From contig NZ_MTBP01000001.1 of the NCBI RefSeq assembly GCF_002911665.1, positions 434,001 to 498,000 on the forward strand: a DNA stretch of 64,000 nt. The letters run 5' to 3'. The stretch comes from Actinomadura rubteroloni (lineage in GTDB: Bacteria > Actinomycetota > Actinomycetes > Streptosporangiales > Streptosporangiaceae). This document shows positions 38,281-43,831 of this stretch, one piece after another. The position numbers were made by a program, and so were the translations under genes. Each line of letters begins with the position of its first letter. Positions within the stretch are counted from its first letter, which is position 1. The notes under the pieces were generated by a model. That model was not told where the DNA came from and made no database searches. It was given only the letters and a program-made list of their open reading frames with translations.

Positions 38281-39087
38281 TCACGCACGGGCTTGGGCTC
38301 GCCAACCGATCCACTGATGGGTCGCCTTGGCCAGCGCCCTGTTTCGCGCGTGGTTTCCGCCCGTGGCCTTCGTCCACCGTGTCAGGCTCCGCCGTGCCAG
38401 CGCGTCCACGGCGTCGGCCGGGGCCTGCCGCCAGGCCGGGAACCGGTGTGCCCACTTCTCTGCCTCGTGTGGTGTGTGCCCGTGGTCGATGAGCCGTGGA
38501 AGCGCCAGGGCGATCTCGACCCAGGCCGCGCCCCGGGACGCCCAGGCCCAGTCGACCAGCCGCGGTCCGGCTTCGGTGAGCAGGAGGTTGGCAGGATTGA
38601 GGTCGGTGTGCAGGAGCGCGTCCCCGGACATTGCGGTGCCGAGCCGCTCGTCGTCGCGGGCCCACGCGAGCGCGACCTGCTTGGTCACAGCGTGCGGGCA
38701 GGGCACTGCGGCCAACGCGTCCAGGACGTCGGCGAGAGCGGCCGACGCCGCGCCGCCCGGCTCATAGAACTCGTGGCGTCCGTCAATGTGCTCGAAGCCG
38801 AGGACGATCCAGCCGGCTTCTTCGACGGTCCACAGCAGCGGCGCGGCTATGTCCCGGACATGGCGGTTGACGGCCCGCTCGTTCCGGAGTCCCCCGGCGA
38901 ACGGGCCGTCGATGCGCGTGGCCTTCACGAAGACCGGGCCGTTCTCGGTCGAGAGCGTCGACGTCACATGGGAGCGCGCCCCGAAACGCGTCGGCATCTC
39001 GGCCCGTACCGCACCGACCCGATCGCACACGGCGGCGCGAACGGCCGCTGGTACGTCGTCCCACGCGATCCGTGACGCAGCGTTCAC
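38281..39087 (-). CDS. APH-fold phosphotransferase
   Basis: A 268-residue kinase-like protein (GTG start overlapping the preceding stop by 4 nt). The catalytic loop LLHTDLNPANLLL carries the HxDxxxxN motif of aminoglycoside phosphotransferase/choline-kinase folds, and VDWAWAS is the metal-binding DFG-equivalent. The N-lobe has VFVKATRIDG with the ATP Lys. Such kinases phosphorylate aminoglycosides, macrolides, homoserine or other small molecules; the substrate is not evident. It follows the 170-residue GRDP-like gene in one translationally coupled pair. Confidence 0.85.
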   Translation of the reverse strand: MNAASRIAWDDVPAAVRAAVCDRVGAVRAEMPTRFGARSHVTSTLSTENGPVFVKATRIDGPFAGGLRNERAVNRHVRDIAAPLLWTVEEAGWIVLGFEHIDGRHEFYEPGGAASAALADVLDALAAVPCPHAVTKQVALAWARDDERLGTAMSGDALLHTDLNPANLLLTEAGPRLVDWAWASRGAAWVEIALALPRLIDHGHTPHEAEKWAHRFPAWRQAPADAVDALARRSLTRWTKATGGNHARNRALAKATHQWIGWRAQARA

Positions 39088-39596
39088 TTATCCTCGTCGT
39101 CGCTCTCGTCATCGTCGGAGTCATGGCAGGGGTGATTGCACGTGTTCATGCATCTGGGCGATGTGATGAGGAGTTCTTCATCGACCGGAAGGCCGGTGCG
39201 CTGCATGGCGGCGATCGTACGCGCGTGCGCCCGGCCGGACATGATGTCCTCGTTGATCGTGGGGACGTGATGGATGAACTTCCTCCCGAGGGCCCGGCAG
39301 AAGTCCGGGTAGAACGTGGTGTGCGTGATCAGGTCGTGCCAGATTTCATCGGACGCGTCGGAGACCGGCGACAGCCTCGCTTCCGGATTCTCGGCACATG
39401 CGACGAGAAATACGAGCGTGATGTCGATGAGCCGCAGCGCGGCCGAGCGGTCATGTCCGCGCCGCACCGCGCGCGTGATCAGATGCTCCATGATGTGACG
39501 CGGAACGAGGGCGCGCGGGTGCTCGTGCACGGTACTGGCGGCCGACGGAAGCTCGTCGACGGTGGCCGTCCTGCCGGGCATCGGAAGTCCTTTCAT
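39084..39596 (-). CDS. GRDP-like protein with Cys/His-acidic tail
   Basis: About 170 residues from ATG 39596 (alternative ATG 39581). The core DEIWHDLITHTTFYPDFCRALGRKFIHHVP matches the WHxxI-Y-FC-FIHHxP pattern of glycine-rich-domain-containing-protein-like (GRDP-like) modules. The C-terminus is unusual: a Cys/His cluster (CMNTCNHPCH) runs into a long Asp/Glu tail. Its stop overlaps the GTG of the APH-fold kinase (4 nt), so the two are coupled. Function is unknown; the tail could bind metal. Confidence 0.6.
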   Translation of the reverse strand: MKGLPMPGRTATVDELPSAASTVHEHPRALVPRHIMEHLITRAVRRGHDRSAALRLIDITLVFLVACAENPEARLSPVSDASDEIWHDLITHTTFYPDFCRALGRKFIHHVPTINEDIMSGRAHARTIAAMQRTGLPVDEELLITSPRCMNTCNHPCHDSDDDESDDEDK

Positions 39597-39842
39597 GGGG
39601 TTCTTCCCTTCAGCCGCTCTGAGCCCCGGCTCAGCGGCGGTCGAGTGAGTTGCGCGCGGGAATCGGTCAATGCCGTTACGAACACCAAGGTGCAGCCGAA
39701 TGCAGGAAACAGGCAGTGGCGGAGCCCGTGGACCGCTTCCACGGGCTCGTGCCACAGATTCGGTCCGACGAACGCCGGTGCCGCCCGGGAGGCAGTGGTT
39801 AGGCTCTGGACGGGAGACAACGGAATCAGGGGCGAGAACGAC

Positions 39843-40361
39843 GTGACCAGGCGCAGGGTCTTCGATCCCGGGACCGTCCCCACGGCGTTCTGGCGCCGTG
39901 CCGAGGTTTGCGGCGCGCTCACCCGACGCGACGTCGCGGAGTTGTTCCGCCTGTTCCTCGCCGGGTTCCCCGACTGCACTCAGACGCGACTCGCGCTTCT
40001 CACCGGGCACGACCGGTCCGATATCTCCAACTGGGTCCGCGGTATCCGGCAGAGCCGCGTCTCCGACATCGAGGTGCTCACCCGTATCGCCGACGGTCTC
40101 CAGCTCCCCGACGAGGCAAGGCTCCTACTCGGCCTCGCCTCGGCCGGCCCCGTCCCCACTCCGCGACGGGAGCGGCGACCGGAGGCGCGGACCGAGGCGA
40201 GAGCCTTACGGTGGCGATATGCGGGAGCAGGGCGCCCGACACCGACGCCGCAGCCGTCGATACGGCAGTGCAATGAAAAGAGGCCCGGAACGTGGTGTCC
40301 GGGGCCTCTTTCGCGTTCGGGGCGCGGGGGTCAAAGCGTGTGGGCGCCCGCCTTGATCTGA
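39843..40361 (+). CDS. XRE-HTH regulator, truncated
   Basis: Starts at GTG 39843 in the pattern typical of actinomycete HTH proteins: VFDPGTVPTAFWRRAEVCGALTRRDVAELFRLFLAGFPDCTQTRLALLTGHDRSDISNW. The two-helix HTH is complete. After about residue 100 the frame turns into low-complexity Arg/Pro sequence that crosses a terminator hairpin and stops at 40361. A different frame at about 40200-40276 reads LTVAICGSRAPDTDAAAVD, resembling the N-terminus of SLOG-like (Rossmann) proteins that often follow such HTH genes. So this looks like the 5' part of an HTH/SLOG pair cut off by a rearrangement. Limits are approximate. Confidence 0.55.
   Translation: MTRRRVFDPGTVPTAFWRRAEVCGALTRRDVAELFRLFLAGFPDCTQTRLALLTGHDRSDISNWVRGIRQSRVSDIEVLTRIADGLQLPDEARLLLGLASAGPVPTPRRERRPEARTEARALRWRYAGAGRPTPTPQPSIRQCNEKRPGTWCPGPLSRSGRGGQSVWAPALI
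40276..40311. terminator. Bidirectional terminator
   Basis: AAAAGAGGCCCGGA (40276-40289) pairs with TCCGGGGCCTCTTT (40298-40311) with a single bulge. A-run and T-run flank the stem, so it can end both the plus-strand HTH gene fragment and the minus-strand DUF397 genes. Confidence 0.8.
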
Positions 40362-40543
40362 GACATCAGCGAACGCCAAGCCGCCGGTGCGACAGCTAGG
40401 CGCGGGCCGTGCGGGTCCACCGAGTCGCGGACGCCGACGACACCGGGGAGGTTGGTGGCCACCTCCACGCAGGTGTCGGCCCCAGTGTCGCTGCGGCTGG
40501 ACTTGCGCCACGCAGTTCCGGCGAGCGGGGGATGGCTACTCAT
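40331..40543 (-). CDS. DUF397 protein, type A (copy 1)
   Basis: A 70-residue DUF397 protein. Type-A opening (PPLAGTAWRKSSRS) followed by DTCVEVATNLPGVVGVRDSVDP and ending WRSLMSQIKAGAHTL. DUF397 proteins of the BldB/AbaA-orfD type work with XRE-DUF5753 regulators. This is the most distal of five tandem copies downstream of the regulator at 41542. Confidence 0.9.
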   Translation of the reverse strand: MSSHPPLAGTAWRKSSRSDTGADTCVEVATNLPGVVGVRDSVDPHGPRLAVAPAAWRSLMSQIKAGAHTL

Positions 40544-40571
40544 GGACTGGGCTCCTTCGCGTTCCGGCGGC

Positions 40572-40787
40572 TCAGAGCGTGTGCGCGCCTGCCTTGATCT
40601 GAGTGGTCAGTGAGCGCCAGGTCGTCGGCGCGACGGCAAGGCGCGGATCGTCGGGGTCGACGCTGTCGCGAACGCCGACCACGCCAACTAGGTTGGTGGC
40701 GACTTCCACGCAGGTGTCGTTGCCCGAGCCCGAGTATGAGCTGACGCGCCAAGTCGCGCCGTCAAGCGTGGTGGGGAGGCTACTCAT
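40572..40787 (-). CDS. DUF397 protein, type B (copy 2)
   Basis: A 71-residue DUF397 protein with type-B opening TTLDGATWRVSSYSGSGNDTC. The core ends WRSLTTQIKAGAHTL. It differs from its neighbours at positions where copy 4 is similar, which supports an alternating array. Same strand and spacing as the other copies. Confidence 0.9.
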   Translation of the reverse strand: MSSLPTTLDGATWRVSSYSGSGNDTCVEVATNLVGVVGVRDSVDPDDPRLAVAPTTWRSLTTQIKAGAHTL

Positions 40788-40831
40788 GGGACTGGAACTC
40801 CTCGCCAATCTCGGAGATGAGCCGCGCGGGG

Positions 40832-41044
40832 TCAGAGGGTGTGGGCGCCTGTCTTGATCTGAGTCGTCAATGCGCGCCAGGCCGCCGGGGTGACCGCCAG
40901 GGCCGGGCCGTGCGGGTCCACCGAGTCGCGGACGCCGACGATGCCCGGAAGGTTGTCGGCCACCTCGACGCAGGCGTCGTTGCCCCTGCCGCTGTGGCTG
41001 CTCTTGTGCCACACAGCTCCGGCGAGCGGGGGAAGGCTGCTCAT
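40832..41044 (-). CDS. DUF397 protein, type A (copy 3)
   Basis: A 70-residue DUF397 protein, type A (PPLAGAVWHKSSHSGRGNDAC). It has VEVADNLPGIVGVRDSVDPHGPALAVTPAAWRALT, nearly the same as copy 5. ATG 41044 chosen; an in-frame ATG at 41074 would add ten residues. Confidence 0.9.
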   Translation of the reverse strand: MSSLPPLAGAVWHKSSHSGRGNDACVEVADNLPGIVGVRDSVDPHGPALAVTPAAWRALTTQIKTGAHTL

Positions 41045-41079
41045 GGACTGGGCTCCTTCGCGTCTCGGCAGCACACGGA

Positions 41080-41301
41080 TTAGAGCGCGTGGGCGCCTGC
41101 TTTGATCTGGGTCGTCAGCGAGCGCCAGGCCGCCGACGCGACGGCAAGGCGCGGGCCGTCGGCGTCGACGCTGTCGCGGACGCCGACGACGCCGGGGAGG
41201 TTGGTGGCCACCTCCACGCAGGTGTCGGCGCCACTGCCCGAGCGCGAGCTGACCCGCCAGTCAGCGCCGTCGAGCGTGGTGCAGAAGCGGTTGTCACTCA
41301 T
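41080..41301 (-). CDS. DUF397 protein, type B (copy 4)
   Basis: A 73-residue DUF397 protein, type B (CTTLDGADWRVSSRSGSGADTC), closest to copy 2 at the N-terminus. Ends WRSLTTQIKAGAHAL. Confidence 0.9.
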   Translation of the reverse strand: MSDNRFCTTLDGADWRVSSRSGSGADTCVEVATNLPGVVGVRDSVDADGPRLAVASAAWRSLTTQIKAGAHAL

Positions 41302-41336
41302 GGAGTGGTCTCCTTCGCGTCTCGGCGGCCCGCGGG

Positions 41337-41549
41337 TTAGAGCTTGTGCGCGCCTGCCTTGATCTGGGTGGTCAGCGAGCGCCAGGCCGCCGGGGTGACC
41401 GCCAGCGCCGGGCCGTGCGGGTCCACCGAGTCGCGGACGCCGACGATGCCCGGAAGGTTGTCGGCCACTTCGACGCAGGCGTCAGCGCCGCGTTCGCTGT
41501 AGCTGCTCTTGTGCCACACAGCTCCGGTGAGCGGGGGGAGGCTACGCAT
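41337..41549 (-). CDS. DUF397 protein, type A (copy 5)
   Basis: A 70-residue DUF397 protein, type A (PPLTGAVWHKSSYSERGADAC), closest to copy 3. It is the first copy after the DUF5753 regulator and overlaps its 3' end by 8 bp, indicating translational coupling. Confidence 0.9.
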   Translation of the reverse strand: MRSLPPLTGAVWHKSSYSERGADACVEVADNLPGIVGVRDSVDPHGPALAVTPAAWRSLTTQIKAGAHKL

Positions 41550-42396
41550 GGGACTGGAACTCCTTGGCGATCTCGGCGATCAGCGCCGCCGACTCATCGG
41601 CGGGCAGGGCTGCACCGCTAATGCGGTCCAGCTCAAACGTACAGCGCTTGACCTGAGTCATGTCCTCCACGTACATCCCGCCGCTCATGGTCTCGACGTA
41701 GGCGGTGTCCAGTTCGACCGGCGCATCGAACTCGAACAAGACCAGCGAGCCGACGCCCAGGCTCGGCCGGTAACCGATCGAGATCGGCACGACGCGGACG
41801 CTGACTTTCGGACGAGCGGCGTCCTCAAGAAGTGCGCGGAGCTGCTGCACCATTACGGTCGGGCCGCCTACCGGTCGGCGCAGGACTTCTTCGGCCAGAA
41901 CGACGTCGAGGCGCGGAGCGTTGGCGAGCGAGAGCAGGGCACGCCGCTTCATGCGGGCGCTCAGACGCCGGTCGACTTCGGCTTGGTCACTGATCCCGCC
42001 CTCGATGAGGGTCCGTGCGTAGCTCTCGTGCTGGAGCAGGCCCGGCACGACTTCCGTCTGCCAGGAGCGGATGCGGTTGGCGGCGTCTTCCAGTTCGGCG
42101 TATGAGCCGGGGAAAACGTCGTCGTAGCTCGTCCACCAGCCGCGCGTCCGGATCTCTCGGGCGAGTTGGAGGAGCGCGGCTTTGACCGCGCTGTCGCCGC
42201 CGTAGGTGTCGAGGATGCGTTCGACGTCGGCGACGCTCGGCATGTTGACGGCGGTCTCGATGCGGACGAGCTTCGTCCGGTGCCAGCCCAGCGCGCCGGC
42301 GGCCTGCTCGGGGGTGAGGCCGACGGCCTCGCGGCGGCGCCGCAGCTCGGCGGCGAGCCTCCGGTGCCGGGCGGTTGGTCCGTATTCGTTCGGCAT
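41542..42396 (-). CDS. XRE-DUF5753 regulator (Scr1/WhiJ type)
   Basis: A 284-residue regulator: N-terminal HTH (LRRRREAVGLTPEQAAGALGWHRTKLVRIETAVNMPSVADV) and the DUF5753 domain (PGLLQHESYARTLIEGG near residue 112, then RMKRRALLSL). Members of this family pair with small DUF397 proteins and affect development and secondary metabolism in Streptomyces. Here it heads an operon of five DUF397 genes; the first overlaps it. Not linked to the truncated HTH gene at 39843 except by position. Confidence 0.92.
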   Translation of the reverse strand: MPNEYGPTARHRRLAAELRRRREAVGLTPEQAAGALGWHRTKLVRIETAVNMPSVADVERILDTYGGDSAVKAALLQLAREIRTRGWWTSYDDVFPGSYAELEDAANRIRSWQTEVVPGLLQHESYARTLIEGGISDQAEVDRRLSARMKRRALLSLANAPRLDVVLAEEVLRRPVGGPTVMVQQLRALLEDAARPKVSVRVVPISIGYRPSLGVGSLVLFEFDAPVELDTAYVETMSGGMYVEDMTQVKRCTFELDRISGAALPADESAALIAEIAKEFQSHA

Positions 42397-42594
42397 GGTC
42401 CGCTTCCCTCGTCAGAAACATGACTCATCGTGGCCGGATAAGGCCACATCCGTAGCGCACAAGTGCTAGCGTCGCGCACTAGTGAGGTGGATCCTAGCCA
42501 AGAAGCCGCGTTGCTCGTCCATCTTTACCGAGGTGAAGCGGGCTGCGCGGGCCAATGGGGGGATCCGTCCCCGCGTTCCGTACGAGACGGAAAA

Positions 42595-42633
42595 GGCCGG
42601 GCCGTCGCAGCTTCCATCTGCGACGGCCCGGCC
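42595..42633 (-). terminator. 16-bp perfect hairpin
   Basis: GGCCGGGCCGTCGCAG (42595-42610), 7-nt loop, CTGCGACGGCCCGGCC (42618-42633). A TTTTCC run follows the stem in minus-strand reading, as in a minus-strand terminator, but no minus-strand gene lies just upstream in that orientation. It stands upstream of the plus-strand gene at 42708 and could also act as a leader element. The surrounding gap (42397-42707) has no gene. Confidence 0.55.
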
Positions 42634-42649
42634 CGAAGAGCGGCTCCGG

Positions 42650-42669
42650 ACTGGTGTTCGAGCACCAGT
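42650..42669 (+). promoter_or_regulatory. Second hairpin upstream of 42708 gene
   Basis: ACTGGTG (42650-42656), loop ttcgag, CACCAGT (42663-42669). It is flanked on both sides by GGCTCCGG. With the preceding hairpin it makes a structured leader ending 38 nt before the ATG. A regulatory role is inferred only from layout. Confidence 0.4.
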
Positions 42670-42707
42670 GGCTCCGGAGTCTTGATCGGACAGGAGGGTC
42701 CGACCCG

Positions 42708-43064
42708 ATGCACAGCGTAGATGACCATTCGCCGTGGAGTGATCCCACGGCGGAACCCGACGTGGCCGCTCGCGGCCTTGAAGCGTACGGACGCAGCCTG
42801 ACCGCGTCCCCTGTCCATGTCTGGTGCGGGAAGCACACCGGTTCCTGGTGGGCTTTCCTGGACGGACGGCTCATCGAGCGTCCGACGGCGCTCGGCGTTC
42901 GGCAGGAGATCGAGGCGATGTTCTCGTCCGCGCACCGGACGGGCGAGGCCGCCATGACGCCGCACATCCCGGTGCGGGCGGACAGGGACGCGGGGCGGCA
43001 GCCGCGTCGGCGCGGGCATTTCTTCCGTGCGCTGTTCGCCGGGCGTCCGGCGGTGGCCGGGTGA
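42708..43064 (+). CDS. Hypothetical protein
   Basis: A 118-residue protein. AGGAGGG lies 9 nt before ATG. It contains VHVWCGKHTGSWWAFLDGRLIERPTALGVRQEIEAMF, a compact beta-hairpin followed by a helix, then a basic Arg/Gly-rich tail with FFRALF. Not recognised. It overlaps the next gene by 4 nt and lies upstream of a BldC-like gene; it may be part of a small regulatory operon. Confidence 0.65.
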   Translation: MHSVDDHSPWSDPTAEPDVAARGLEAYGRSLTASPVHVWCGKHTGSWWAFLDGRLIERPTALGVRQEIEAMFSSAHRTGEAAMTPHIPVRADRDAGRQPRRRGHFFRALFAGRPAVAG

Positions 43065-43321
43065 GCGCGCCCGAGCGGCGCGACGGCGTCCGGCGGATCG
43101 ACCACCGGGAGCCGCTGCCCGGATATCGCGAGCCCGTGGGGCGGTGGTTGCAGCCTTACGTCTCGCGTGACGGGACGTGGACGTGCCGCCTCCGCCGTCC
43201 GCTCAACCACGCGCAGGAGACGGCCGGGCTGCTCTATGTCGTCGTCGCGGCCGACCGCGACGGGCTCGCCGCCCTCATGGCGCACGAGGACGAGAAGGCC
43301 GCCCGGCTGAACCCCGCTTGA
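43061..43321 (+). CDS. Hypothetical protein
   Basis: An 86-residue protein whose GTG overlaps the preceding stop (GTGA). It contains RRIDHREPLPGYREPVGRWLQPYVSRDGTWTCRLRRPL, beta-rich, then a helical end rich in Ala and Asp. No family assigned. It is the second gene of the 42708 operon; the BldC-like gene follows 62 bp later. Confidence 0.6.
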   Translation: MSAPERRDGVRRIDHREPLPGYREPVGRWLQPYVSRDGTWTCRLRRPLNHAQETAGLLYVVVAADRDGLAALMAHEDEKAARLNPA

Positions 43322-43383
43322 CGGGTGCGTCCGTCACCAACCCCCTGCGGGCCGCCGCCCGCCCTCACAGAAACCGAGAACCA

Positions 43384-43710
43384 ATGGCCAAGAAGCCCGA
43401 AGAACCGCAGCAGCCGTCCCTCTACACCCCGGCGGAGGTCGCGAACTTCTTCCGCGTCGACCCGAAGACCGTCACGCGGTGGGCGCGGACCGGGACGCTG
43501 AACCCGATCACGTTGCCGTCGGGGCACCGGCGGTACCACGCCGCCGAGATCCACAACCTCCTCCAGGTCGGCAACGCCGCCGCCGACGGACCGGCGCCCG
43601 ACGCCGCGCCCAACCCGCGCGCCCGCGCCGTCCTGAACGCCGTCATCCGCGACTACTTCGACGGGGACGCCGCCGCGCTCATCAAGGCCGTCCGCGACAG
43701 CCTCGACTGA
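43384..43710 (+). CDS. BldC-like MerR-type DNA-binding protein
   Basis: A 108-residue protein. The first half YTPAEVANFFRVDPKTVTRWARTGTLNPITLPSGHRRYHAAEIHNLL follows the BldC winged HTH pattern almost residue for residue. BldC proteins bind direct repeats cooperatively and control entry into development in Streptomyces. This one has an extra 40-residue C-terminal helix (RARAVLNAVIRDYFDGDAAALIKAVRDSLD), longer than typical BldC (about 68-70 residues). It stands upstream of the beta-helix/AAA gene, with a TTG start in between. Confidence 0.88.
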   Translation: MAKKPEEPQQPSLYTPAEVANFFRVDPKTVTRWARTGTLNPITLPSGHRRYHAAEIHNLLQVGNAAADGPAPDAAPNPRARAVLNAVIRDYFDGDAAALIKAVRDSLD

Positions 43711-43831
43711 CCGGCCGGTGAACCGAACGGCTCCGCATGGCGCGGGGCCGTTCGGTGCCGGGGACCTCGCGCCGACGGCGTGGGGGGTGGGACGATGAGG
43801 AGTCCCCGGCGGCGAAGGATGGGAGGGCGGA

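Noticed and set aside
39084..39160. The Cys/His/Asp tail as a possible lanthipeptide or other RiPP precursor
   Set aside because: No LanM, radical SAM, YcaO or transporter is nearby, and the upstream core fits a GRDP-like domain.
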